From positions 91,933 to 155,932 of the IMG/VR virus record IMGVR_UViG_3300042898_006838: a DNA stretch of 64,000 bases; one strand, written 5' to 3'. The notes under the pieces are model-generated. The model saw nothing but the letters and a program-made list of their open reading frames with translations. It ran no database searches and had not been told where the DNA came from. Shown here piece after piece: positions 46,674 to 54,438 of the stretch (the stretch's first letter is position 1; every line of letters begins with the position of its first letter). The DNA comes from a virus. The translations under genes were made by a program, and so were the position numbers.

Positions 46674-48968
46674 TCACAGGATCTGGCAGGCGCCGCCGGC
46701 ACAAGCCGAGATCTGGCCGAAGTCGACGCCGCTCTCGTTCTCCACCATCTGGCTGTAGTCGACGTCGACGGTGTTATCGGTCAAGGCCTGCCACTTGCGC
46801 CAGTAGTACAGGCTCTTGAGGTAGTGCCCGGACCGGCGCCGGTCGCCGGAGAACGAGTTGTTGGTCAGGGTCGAGAGCCGCTGCTGCCAGGCATCTCGGT
46901 CTGCCTTCTGCATCTCGTTTGCCGGATTGGTCACCGGGTCCACGGCATCCCACAGGTCCCGGTACGAGAACCGAGCGTCGTCGACGATGCCGATGTCATT
47001 CTCGTCGTATCGGCCGAAGACGCTGTCGATCTCCTTCGGCTCCAGGACCTCGACGAACGGGGCCTGTGGGTAGTCGAGGTCTCCGCCGTCGGCGAGCAGA
47101 CTCACACCGGCGAAGACGTCGCGATTGTCGTAGATGAACCTGGTCACGTCATCCCACTCGCCGTCGCGCACTACGACGGTGTTGCTGACGTTGTGGCTGA
47201 TCCAGGGCTGGGTGCAGAGCTCGGGTCGACGGCCGGTGTCCACCCAGCTGCTCTTCACCATCGCCACGCGCCTGAGCATGTCCAGGGCACTGGTCTGCGC
47301 CTTGAAGGCGGCGTGGGCCGGGGCCTGCAGGGCGAATGACAGGATCACATCCCTGTCCTTCCAGACACTGGCCTCGACGGCGTGCGGGTTGTGGATGGCG
47401 AAGTACTGTGCCTGGACCTCGTTCCTATTCGCCTGCACGTGCCTGATCGTGCGCGGGGCGTGGACGTCGTGGACACCACTGCCAAGTGCTCCGAGCATGG
47501 GCGTGCTCGTGCCCTCTGGCTTGATGCAGGTGCTGCGGGCCGCGGCGTTGATGCCGAGAAGGGCTGCGACCTCGGCGTTCGTGTCCTTGACCACCTGGGC
47601 CAGCTCTCGCAGGCTATCGGCGTCGAAGGCGATGTCCGGGCGCTCGGCCATGCCCGTCATGCTCACGCCCAGCAGCGCCTCGCGTCTGGTGATGCGCTCG
47701 CTGACCGGCCCCAGGTACGGGAAGCTCGTGTATCCGGCCTGCAGCGTGCCCATGATCGCCGCAGCTCGTACAGCACGCAGCGCGTCGTCCATGGTCTTCA
47801 CCGCCGCCATGTTGGAGAGGCTGAGGTTGCAGAACTGCCAGCCGCTCTCTCCCGTCTCCACGCACACGGGCCAGAAGCTGGCCTCGACGCATGGGTTGAC
47901 ACCCATCTCCGTGCTGTCGGCCCAGACCACGCCCGGCTCGCCCCACTCCCGGCTCCAGTCCACGATCTGCTTGTACTGCTCGTAGCTCGTGGACCCGCGC
48001 AGCAGCAGCGCGCTGTTGTTGCTGCGACCGCGCTGTGGGTTGTCGGAGAACCAGTTCCCGGTCTTGGCTCGGGCCATGTCCATGTCGTCGACGCTGAACA
48101 GGCAGATGCTGGCGCTGCGACGTACTCCGCCGGCGAGGACGGCGTCGCTGGCGTGCATGACCATGTCGTAGACATCGACGGGTTGCAGCTTGCTCGCGTG
48201 ATGAAGGTCGTAGGACTTCTCGGATCCGAATTCGGCGTGGCCGTTGAGGGCGTTACGCTGACAGCATCGGTCGAGGAGGTCGCGGATCTTCTCCAGGCTC
48301 ACGCGCAGAGGCTCCGGGCCCGGAGCCTTTCCCGTGTTCGTGGACAACGGGCTGCCCTCGGGTCTGATCAGGATGTAGGAGAATTCCACGATCTTGCCGC
48401 GGTACTCGGGGAACGGCGTGTCGTCGCTGTCGAGGTAGCTGGACAGCAGCACGCCCAACGCATCTGCCCAGCCCTCGATGGTATCCGGTATCACGAAGGC
48501 CTTGGACTCGCTGTCAGCCGCCGGGCGCTTGATTGCCGGCAGGCGAGCGACGTGGTGCCACTGCACGCTGAATCCGGTTCCCGAGCCACAGAGCAGCAGG
48601 TGGAAGGCTTCTTGGAAGAAGCGCGGTCGGTCGGCGAAGCTGAAGCAGCAGTTGTAGGCACGAGCGTGCTTGTTCAGCACCGGCACACCGGCGTACTGCA
48701 GCACGCGCTGACTGCCCAGGGCCAGGCCATCCTCAAACGCGTCCTCGGCCTCGTCGATGAGCAGCGCCAGTGGCCGTCGAGAGAAATCGGAAACTGGCGA
48801 CAGACGGCAGCCGCTTGACGCCAGGACCCCGCGCTCCAGGTAGTAGGCCCGGTGCATGTCGAACATGCGAGCCCTCGCCTCGTCCCTGGTCTCACGCCTC
48901 TTCAGATCTCTGATGTCGTTCGCGTACTTGGCTGTGAAGATGTAGCGGCTGAGAGCGGCGGTAGTCAT
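46674..48968 (-). CDS. nrdJ: Class II (B12-dependent) ribonucleotide reductase
   Basis: A 764-residue protein from ATG 48968 with GGAGGAAC upstream. CGSGTGFSV, then NPCVEASF (active-site Cys and Glu), FCNLSLSN and CIKPEGTST mark a class II RNR alpha chain; length and the final CAGGACQIL (redox Cys pair) fit NrdJ. It reduces ribonucleoside tri- or diphosphates using adenosylcobalamin and needs no separate small subunit. It supplies dNTPs together with ThyX, the kinase and Dcd-like proteins. Confidence 0.92.
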   Translation of the reverse strand: MTTAALSRYIFTAKYANDIRDLKRRETRDEARARMFDMHRAYYLERGVLASSGCRLSPVSDFSRRPLALLIDEAEDAFEDGLALGSQRVLQYAGVPVLNKHARAYNCCFSFADRPRFFQEAFHLLLCGSGTGFSVQWHHVARLPAIKRPAADSESKAFVIPDTIEGWADALGVLLSSYLDSDDTPFPEYRGKIVEFSYILIRPEGSPLSTNTGKAPGPEPLRVSLEKIRDLLDRCCQRNALNGHAEFGSEKSYDLHHASKLQPVDVYDMVMHASDAVLAGGVRRSASICLFSVDDMDMARAKTGNWFSDNPQRGRSNNSALLLRGSTSYEQYKQIVDWSREWGEPGVVWADSTEMGVNPCVEASFWPVCVETGESGWQFCNLSLSNMAAVKTMDDALRAVRAAAIMGTLQAGYTSFPYLGPVSERITRREALLGVSMTGMAERPDIAFDADSLRELAQVVKDTNAEVAALLGINAAARSTCIKPEGTSTPMLGALGSGVHDVHAPRTIRHVQANRNEVQAQYFAIHNPHAVEASVWKDRDVILSFALQAPAHAAFKAQTSALDMLRRVAMVKSSWVDTGRRPELCTQPWISHNVSNTVVVRDGEWDDVTRFIYDNRDVFAGVSLLADGGDLDYPQAPFVEVLEPKEIDSVFGRYDENDIGIVDDARFSYRDLWDAVDPVTNPANEMQKADRDAWQQRLSTLTNNSFSGDRRRSGHYLKSLYYWRKWQALTDNTVDVDYSQMVENESGVDFGQISACAGGACQIL

Positions 48969-49052
48969 TCCCGTTCCTCCATGGTCTCGATTCGAGGGCA
49001 CGCGGTTTCCCGTCGCGTGTCGTTCCCTGTCCTCGTCTCTTTGTTGTCGTTG

Positions 49053-49928
49053 TTACCGGGTCGGTAAAGGTAGCCTTGCCGGCCTGCGGCTGGCAACGGC
49101 TCGCTGGTAGTCGAAGATCTCGACGTTTTGCGTCAGGAACGATTGCCGGTGCTGAAGCCAGCCTAGGAAGTTGCCGCTGCGTTGGCTTGCGTCGGCAAGG
49201 GCCTGGGCCTGGTGCTCAAACGGGCTCCAGTGCCCACTTGATGACAATGACGATGTCAGCTCCAAGTCCTTGCTCACGATCGGTAGACTGCCGTCGTGGT
49301 TCTTGTAGCTGACGCGCGCGCAGCGGGCGACGCTGCAGGCCAGCAGGGTCTTGATGTCCAGCGTCAGCCTCTCGCCCGCGGTCGTGAACGGCAGATGCCA
49401 CTCGCCGTCGGCACAGGGCCGGGGCTGAGAGTTGAAGTAGGCGTCAGCCATCGCCCAGCCCAGGTCCTGCATCGTCGGGTCGGCGTCGGGGTGACAGCGG
49501 AGGGTGAAGAAGTTGTTGAAGTCCGTGGCCGTGCAGACCACGGCCATGTGCTGCCAGGGCTCGGTTACGCGGTTGGCGATCTGCTTGTGGCAGCCGATCT
49601 CCGCCAGGTGCGCACTGGTTCGCGCCGCCACTCTCGCCGCCCCGCGCCACACGGCCTGAGCGGCCTTGAGGTCGATGTCTTCCAACAGCCGCCGGCTCTG
49701 CATCCCCGGCTCGTTGCGTCCCCACTCACTGGGCTCAGCCGGCTCGCTGTCCACGGCCTCGATCATCTTCGAGATCGGGATTGCCCGCGACGAGCTGGCG
49801 TTGCGGCTGAAGACCCGGTGGGTCATGAACTCGCCGTGGACAAAGCGCGGGTACACGAGCTTCAGCGTCGTCACCCTCGCGCCGCCCGTCGACAGGCTGT
49901 CCATCACGATCTCAGCGCTGATTGTCAT
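49053..49928 (-). CDS. thyX: Flavin-dependent thymidylate synthase
   Basis: A 291-residue protein from ATG 49928 with AAGGAGG upstream. THRVFSRNASSSRAIP is the phage-type form of the ThyX RHR...S motif, with HWSPFEHQA near the C-terminus. The family makes dTMP from dUMP with FAD and methylene-THF. It is near the RNR and kinase genes. The last 60 residues look like a variable, basic extension. Confidence 0.88.
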   Translation of the reverse strand: MTISAEIVMDSLSTGGARVTTLKLVYPRFVHGEFMTHRVFSRNASSSRAIPISKMIEAVDSEPAEPSEWGRNEPGMQSRRLLEDIDLKAAQAVWRGAARVAARTSAHLAEIGCHKQIANRVTEPWQHMAVVCTATDFNNFFTLRCHPDADPTMQDLGWAMADAYFNSQPRPCADGEWHLPFTTAGERLTLDIKTLLACSVARCARVSYKNHDGSLPIVSKDLELTSSLSSSGHWSPFEHQAQALADASQRSGNFLGWLQHRQSFLTQNVEIFDYQRAVASRRPARLPLPTR

Positions 49929-50121
49929 CGACGGCCTCCTTGATCTCGTAGATCTTTCCGCTCACGCACCTGGCCATGCCCCTGAGCTCCAGGCCCCGGA
50001 GCGTGCTGTATTCCATGCCCTGTGCCGTCACCGGCCCCAGGCGCAGACGCTCCAACATCGCCGTCATCGCCGTCGTCAACGGCCTGGACTCGTTGACGAA
50101 CCTGCCCCATCGCGCGCGCAC
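49912..50121 (-). CDS. Small hypothetical protein
   Basis: A 69-residue protein from GTG 50121. MTAMLERLRLGPVTAQGMEY then LRGLELRGMARCVSGKIYE resembles a small winged-helix segment, common in phage hypothetical proteins. It overlaps the ThyX gene by 17 nt. Confidence 0.55.
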   Translation of the reverse strand: MRARWGRFVNESRPLTTAMTAMLERLRLGPVTAQGMEYSTLRGLELRGMARCVSGKIYEIKEAVDDNQR

Positions 50122-50124
50122 GAC

Positions 50125-50568
50125 TCACGGCTCCGGGATCATGGCGTTGGGCCAGGCGCAGACGGCGCCGGTCTTCTCGCAGGCCACGGCGAATACCGCG
50201 GGCCAGGGGATGTCGCAGAAGCTGTTGACGCCTGCGAATCCGAGGCTGGCCCGAACACCTCGCTGGTCGTAGTTGAAATCGGCGATGCCGAACTTCTTCG
50301 AGAAGTTCAGGACCTGAACTACTTCTCCACGCATTGACTCCGGGATAACGACTCCATCGACCCCCGTGACCAGGCGCACTTGCACCTTCGAATCCGAGAT
50401 CATGAGCGTGAAGACCATGAGCTTCACGGCGTCGTCCATCGACACCTTCACAGCCGGTTTCGGCGCTGGCGTCGCTGTCTTCGGCTTCGTCGTCGAACGT
50501 CCCTTGCTGAAGTCCACGCTGATGACGTTATCGCTCACGTCATTCTTCGTCGGTGTCGTCGATGTCAT
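50125..50568 (-). CDS. SspB-like ClpXP adaptor
   Basis: A 147-residue protein from ATG 50568 (an ATG at 50625 is possible but lies in the overlap). After a basic, Thr/Pro-rich N-terminal segment, the core has GVVIPESMRG, then FNYDQRGVRASLGFAG, CDIPWPAVFAVACEKTG and CAWPNAMIPE, matching SspB proteins of high-GC proteobacteria. SspB delivers ssrA-tagged substrates to ClpXP; a phage copy could redirect host proteolysis. Its usual C-terminal ClpX-binding tail is not obvious. Confidence 0.7.
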   Translation of the reverse strand: MTSTTPTKNDVSDNVISVDFSKGRSTTKPKTATPAPKPAVKVSMDDAVKLMVFTLMISDSKVQVRLVTGVDGVVIPESMRGEVVQVLNFSKKFGIADFNYDQRGVRASLGFAGVNSFCDIPWPAVFAVACEKTGAVCAWPNAMIPEP

Positions 50569-50683
50569 CGTCGTCATCCTCATCGTCGTCGCCGTCTTCT
50601 TCACGCTCTTCGTCTTCGAGGTCATCGTCGTCTTCCAGTTCTTCTTCGCTGGGGATCTCTGAACCGTTTTCGATTGTCATCAT
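50540..50683 (-). CDS. Very acidic small protein
   Basis: A 47-residue protein from ATG 50683 with AGGAGAGC upstream, about 60% Asp and Glu in the C-terminal half. It overlaps the SspB-like gene by 29 nt. It may be a DNA mimic, but the low-complexity sequence makes function unclear. Confidence 0.5.
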   Translation of the reverse strand: MMTIENGSEIPSEEELEDDDDLEDEEREEDGDDDEDDDDDIDDTDEE

Positions 50684-50696
50684 CTTGCTCTCCTCT

Positions 50697-51329
50697 TCAC
50701 TGCCGGCCGCTGATTGCGGACCGAAGACTTTCGACGATGCCACTGACGTCGGCATCTTCCAACCAGGGCACGGTCAGGATCTTCATGCCCCGGCTCCAGG
50801 CGTGGCGGCCGGAAGCGACGTCTTCCAACAGCTTCTGGTAGTGCCTGTTCAGGTCCTGAAGGTAGCCGATGCTGACCCCGACCTCTGCTCCCCGGGCCCG
50901 CGTGACCATGCGCTTGTAGGCTTCGTCCGGCTTCACGTCCAGGTACAGCAGGATACTGGGCGTCGGCGTGCCCAGGATCATCTGCTCGTAGAGCTCTTCG
51001 TACGTGTTCCACATGTCCCGGTCGACGTTACCGGCCTCGACGTGCATGGCCATGAACACGCGGTCCCCGGGCAGTCCTCGGTCGACGACGGCGCCGGCAC
51101 CGCAGGCGGCTTCAGCTGTGGCCAGGCGGTGCATGGCCCAGCGCCTGTTGAGTAGGAACACTTGCATCGGGAACACCCACTTCCCCGGGTCCTGGTAGCT
51201 GCGGGTCAGGAACGGGTTGTCGTCGACGGGCTCGAAGATGCCGCGGAGCCCAAGATGGCTGGCGACCGCGCGCGTGACCGTGGTCTTCCCGGCTCCGATC
51301 AATCCCTCGACCCAAACGACTGTGCCCAT
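50697..51329 (-). CDS. Deoxynucleoside kinase
   Basis: A 210-residue protein from ATG 51329 with AGGGGT upstream. EGLIGAGKTT (P-loop), EPVDDNPFL, then DRGLPGDRVF and an RARGAE lid fit deoxynucleoside kinases (dGK/dCK-like). It phosphorylates salvaged deoxynucleosides, completing the nucleotide set of this phage. A TTCGTGACCAA repeat lies just upstream. Confidence 0.85.
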   Translation of the reverse strand: MGTVVWVEGLIGAGKTTVTRAVASHLGLRGIFEPVDDNPFLTRSYQDPGKWVFPMQVFLLNRRWAMHRLATAEAACGAGAVVDRGLPGDRVFMAMHVEAGNVDRDMWNTYEELYEQMILGTPTPSILLYLDVKPDEAYKRMVTRARGAEVGVSIGYLQDLNRHYQKLLEDVASGRHAWSRGMKILTVPWLEDADVSGIVESLRSAISGRQ

Positions 51330-51342
51330 GTTGACCCCTAAG

Positions 51343-51354
51343 TTGGTCACGAAC
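51343..51354 (-). repeat. TTCGTGACCAA repeat
   Basis: Shares GTTCGTGACCAA with the two repeats upstream of parB (39032 and 39094). Also shares GTCAGCTCTGA nearby. Located 14 nt before the kinase ATG, suggesting a shared regulator. Confidence 0.5.
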
Positions 51355-51396
51355 CATGCGTCAGCTCTGAAATGATTGCAACCGTCAACCTCGACT

Positions 51397-51418
51397 AAAA
51401 AGAACCCGTTAGGGTTCT
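51397..51418 (-). terminator. Intrinsic terminator overlapping a stop codon
   Basis: Minus-strand AGAACCC-taac-GGGTTCT followed by TTTTAG. The TAA stop of the 51409 gene lies inside the loop-side of the hairpin. It ends the unit 52109-51409. Confidence 0.75.
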
Positions 51419-51816
51419 TCCAGACACCGGACCTGGACGGTCATGCGCTGGATCTCTCCGCGCACGAACTCCAGGTCTCGGTATATGCCTTCGCTCCAGC
51501 CGTGTTCTGGCACCAGATCTCCGCGGTGACCGCAGTCGAAACCGATCCAGAACACCGGCATCTCATACCCAGACACCGACAGGGCCATGAGCATCGTCGT
51601 GGTCAGTGAGTCCGGAGACTCGGCCTTCTTGTAGGTCAAGCCACCATGGGCCCTGATGCCGCGCAGGCGGTTGCGGTCCATGGCCTTGTGGATTCCCAGG
51701 TACCCCCGCCACCACCCGCCGCCGGCGCGCACAGCCGCCAGAACTAGGCCATCGTCGTCGATGTGCAGCCAGCTGTCTGGCTCCGACAGCCACGGCTTCA
51801 AGCCACCGGCGGCCAA
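51409..51816 (-). CDS. Conserved phage protein of unknown function
   Basis: A 135-residue protein; the start is uncertain (TTG 51816 has GGAG upstream; no ATG fits). GYLGIHKAMDR, then AHGGLTYKK and FWIGFDCGHRGDLVPE resemble a common phage protein with a conserved GFDC.H.GD motif, function unknown. Confidence 0.6.
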   Translation of the reverse strand: MAAGGLKPWLSEPDSWLHIDDDGLVLAAVRAGGGWWRGYLGIHKAMDRNRLRGIRAHGGLTYKKAESPDSLTTTMLMALSVSGYEMPVFWIGFDCGHRGDLVPEHGWSEGIYRDLEFVRGEIQRMTVQVRCLEEP

Positions 51817-52109
51817 GCCAGACTCCGCACGCGCTCGATCTCTTCATCGGTCAAGCTTCGGCCCTCGCCCTCGCCGTCTGTGGCCGTGACGAAGAACGGT
51901 CCGCAGATCACGTCCTGCAGCTCGGGCACGTAGCGATTGGGGAAGGCTCCGTTGATCTTGCCCTCCTCGTCGCAGACCAGGTCCAGACCGCCGGCCACGG
52001 GCACGAACTGAACGGTGCTGCATTCCGTGGCCTGGTACATTGACTCCAGGCCGCTTTCGATTTCAATGACTTCTGGTTCTTCCTCGACACGGAAAATGAG
52101 AACTCTCAT
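51798..52109 (-). CDS. DUF3846-like protein
   Basis: A 103-residue protein from ATG 52109 with GGAGGTAAG upstream, following a GGCATAAC motif. LESMYQATECSTVQFVPV then LVCDEEGKINGAFPNR and DVICGPFFV fit DUF3846, a small phage/plasmid domain sometimes linked to anti-restriction or replication accessory roles. It is the first gene of its unit. Confidence 0.65.
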   Translation of the reverse strand: MRVLIFRVEEEPEVIEIESGLESMYQATECSTVQFVPVAGGLDLVCDEEGKINGAFPNRYVPELQDVICGPFFVTATDGEGEGRSLTDEEIERVRSLAWPPVA

Positions 52110-52126
52110 ATCTTACCTCCGTCGAG

Positions 52127-52135
52127 GTTATGCCT
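52127..52135 (-). promoter_or_regulatory. GGCATAAC motif (variant AGGCATAAC)
   Basis: Located 17 nt before ATG 52109 with the SD between, in the 29-nt gap after the virion-module gene ending at 52139. Confidence 0.5.
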
Positions 52136-52138
52136 TGA

Positions 52139-53056
52139 TTACAAGCCAAATCTCGCGAGTGTTGACGGTGAGAATTTCTTCATTGTTTCTATCTTGTTTA
52201 AGAACTTCTCTGGCGCCTTATAGTTGAACCTGTTGAGTAGGTTTTTCCTCATGGCTTTGGAGAATCCGTGCTGCTGAACGTGGTCCCAACCACGTTTACC
52301 GTATGCCTGCATAACGACTTTTTCTGCATCTTTGAAACTACTGGCGACGCTTGATGTTATTCTTTCTGGATCTTCAGACACCCGGCTTTGAAACCTCTTC
52401 AAAAGGTCTTTCTTCATCGACTTGGTGAAGCCGTGTTGCTTGACGTAATCCCAGCCTTTGGCTCCATAGGCTTTGTTGATCACGCCCTTGATGTCTTTCA
52501 TCTCGCCGCCGGCTCTCATACGCAGTTGGACTCGGCGGGCCTCATCTGATCCCGGGCCGGTCATCTTCTTGACCAGGTTGAACTCGTCGAAGATCACCTT
52601 CGGTGAGTGGTGTCCGAAATCATCATCGTATTCGGAGACGACCTGGTGTGGCTTGATACGTCTCTCGCCGACTTCGTGAAGACCTGACCTGATGTTGTTG
52701 GCTCTCCAGCCCTCAGCCGTCCTCGGAGAATACCTTCCGCCTTGGCTGTGCCCGGCCCCGCGTCTGGTCATGAACGCTTTTCCATCGACATTGCTTTTGT
52801 CGACTAAGTTAGACGCCTGTTCCTTGAGTGGATCGGATACTGATGGAAAATCTCTCCAGGCGCGAGCTTCTTGTCTCAGATTGGCTTTACCTTGTGACGC
52901 TTTCGGAACCGAGAAAGGCCCCTCTTCGTCCATGGCCCTCATGCCGCCACGTGTAAGCCTGACGATACCGGCACGGTTGTACGCGGCCTGCAGCTCCTCG
53001 ACGCTGGCTGCCACCTTCTCCAGGCCCGCGCGTACACCGTCTTCAAAGCTGGTCAT
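52139..53056 (-). CDS. Tagged protein with two helical repeats
   Basis: A 305-residue protein from ATG 53056. It starts MTSFEDGVRAGLEKVA, the tag shared with other proteins of this module. Two repeats of about 36 residues (188-223 and 243-278) carry AYGxKGWDxVxQHGFxKxM. Its lower GC codon use around 52150-52500 differs from that of its neighbours. It is likely a virion-associated protein; no enzyme motif is visible. Confidence 0.65.
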   Translation of the reverse strand: MTSFEDGVRAGLEKVAASVEELQAAYNRAGIVRLTRGGMRAMDEEGPFSVPKASQGKANLRQEARAWRDFPSVSDPLKEQASNLVDKSNVDGKAFMTRRGAGHSQGGRYSPRTAEGWRANNIRSGLHEVGERRIKPHQVVSEYDDDFGHHSPKVIFDEFNLVKKMTGPGSDEARRVQLRMRAGGEMKDIKGVINKAYGAKGWDYVKQHGFTKSMKKDLLKRFQSRVSEDPERITSSVASSFKDAEKVVMQAYGKRGWDHVQQHGFSKAMRKNLLNRFNYKAPEKFLNKIETMKKFSPSTLARFGL

Positions 53057-53059
53057 GGC

Positions 53060-53314
53060 CTACATCCTCGTGTTCACGAACAATGGCGTCTTCGGTCCCA
53101 GCCACGAGCCGGCGACGTTGAAGTCGAAGAACTCACGGGCCTCGTCCAGGTCCATGCCGTCCCTGGCCATCAACGTCTCCAGGCACAGCCACTCGTCGTA
53201 GACCACGAAGGTCTCGCCGCCGCGACTGGCCGTGCCGATGATGGCGCCGTCGAAGCCGTCGGCGAACAACAGCTCTTCGTCGCCACTGGACTCGACACAT
53301 TCTTCCCTGGTCAT
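53060..53314 (-). CDS. Small conserved phage protein
   Basis: An 84-residue acidic protein from ATG 53314 (AGGTG upstream). ADGFDGAIIG, then VVYDEWLCLE and EFFDFNVAGSWLG resemble a phage family known only as hypothetical. Positioned between two tagged virion-module genes. Confidence 0.6.
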   Translation of the reverse strand: MTREECVESSGDEELLFADGFDGAIIGTASRGGETFVVYDEWLCLETLMARDGMDLDEAREFFDFNVAGSWLGPKTPLFVNTRM

Positions 53315-53323
53315 GGCTTGCAC

Positions 53324-53986
53324 CTAGCTGTTGGCTGCGGCGTTGAACCTGGCGACGGCTGACGGATCATTCATCCAGCTGCCGCTCTGTACCATGCGCG
53401 GCGCGATTTTCTTGCCGAAGAACTTATCGATGAAGTTGGCCTTCGGTGCCTCTGTCTTCTGCTTGTAGCCGAGTCCGTGTTCAAGTTGCTGGCCGGCATT
53501 GGACATGCGGCCCGGCGACATCTGCATCTCCACGGGCGTGCCCTTGTACGTGCCCTTGACGTTGACGCCGTGGTATCCGGGCCGGGCTTTGACGCTGTGG
53601 CTGATGTTCTCCACGCCGTGAGCCTTCAGCTTCTTGATCACGTCCGCAGCGTGTTCCGGGCTGGAGCTGTAGGACTGCATGCCCAGCAGGTCGTCAGGAA
53701 CTTCCTTCAGTCCCTTGGCGGCCATGGACGCGTGGCTCTTGACGCGGGCGCGATGCACCTTGACGCCCTTGCCCTTCAGGCCCGACATCAACTCCTCGCC
53801 CGCGGAGACGGCGGCCTTGCGCTGAGCCGTGAACAGCCCGTCTCCACCGGCCACGAGCTTCTTGCCGCCGAGGATTGCGCCCTTGATGGCCTTGATGCCG
53901 TGGGGGATGAGTTCGCGAAGACCTTCCTTGTCCATCGCCGCCGTCTTCGCGATACCGGCGCGCACGCCCTCGTCAAAAGCAGTCAT
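53324..53986 (-). CDS. Tagged protein with a RelA/SpoT-like region
   Basis: A 220-residue protein from ATG 53986 with GAGGTG upstream. The N-terminus MTAFDEGVRAGIAKTA is the module tag. Residues 115-190 (LLGMQSYSS...VIKKLKAHGV, then GYHGVNVKGTYKGTPVEMQM and a following helix) look like a remote RelA/SpoT nucleotidyltransferase region, but the usual R...D/E set is incomplete, so activity is doubtful. It could be an ejected virion protein. Confidence 0.5.
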   Translation of the reverse strand: MTAFDEGVRAGIAKTAAMDKEGLRELIPHGIKAIKGAILGGKKLVAGGDGLFTAQRKAAVSAGEELMSGLKGKGVKVHRARVKSHASMAAKGLKEVPDDLLGMQSYSSSPEHAADVIKKLKAHGVENISHSVKARPGYHGVNVKGTYKGTPVEMQMSPGRMSNAGQQLEHGLGYKQKTEAPKANFIDKFFGKKIAPRMVQSGSWMNDPSAVARFNAAANS

Positions 53987-54438
53987 CTCGTCACCTCGTT
54001 GAGAGCAAAAGCAATTCCCACGCACATGCCCGCGCCGGCGGCAAAGGACAGGGGCGCATCCACCCACTCCCAGGCGTCCTCGGCGACAGCTGACACACGT
54101 GGGGCGATTCCGCACAGGGTCTGCTGCTGTGCGATTACGCTCTCAAGGCGCGTGACGTGGTCGGTCAGCACCCGCTTCTGAGCCTGCAGCTCGTCGACAG
54201 CGCGCTTCAGATCGTCGTCGTGGGCGCTGAGCTTATTCAGGTCGGCCTGCGCCGCCGTCAGTGCCGGTTCGCACAGCTCCAGCTTCCGGTCGCTGGCGTC
54301 CACCTGGTCCCAGACGTCGGTGCGCACCAGCACGTGGCTGGCGGCGTATTTCGCACAGCCGCCGTCGACGGGGACCAGGGCCGGAGCCTGCGCCTGGCCG
54401 GCGGCGGTGAGCAGGAAGAGGATGAGCGCCTGCCTCAT
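53983..54438 (-). CDS. Signal peptide plus coiled coil plus membrane helix
   Basis: A 151-residue protein from ATG 54438, coupled to the upstream stop (ATGA). Residues 1-18 form a signal peptide (ends GQAQA), residues about 55-110 form a coiled coil (LNKLSAHDDDLKRAVDEL...), and the C-terminus has a hydrophobic segment (PLSFAAGAGMCVGIAFAL). The architecture recalls envelope-spanning proteins. It could be a spanin-like lysis protein or a tail/ejection factor. Confidence 0.55.
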   Translation of the reverse strand: MRQALILFLLTAAGQAQAPALVPVDGGCAKYAASHVLVRTDVWDQVDASDRKLELCEPALTAAQADLNKLSAHDDDLKRAVDELQAQKRVLTDHVTRLESVIAQQQTLCGIAPRVSAVAEDAWEWVDAPLSFAAGAGMCVGIAFALNEVTR

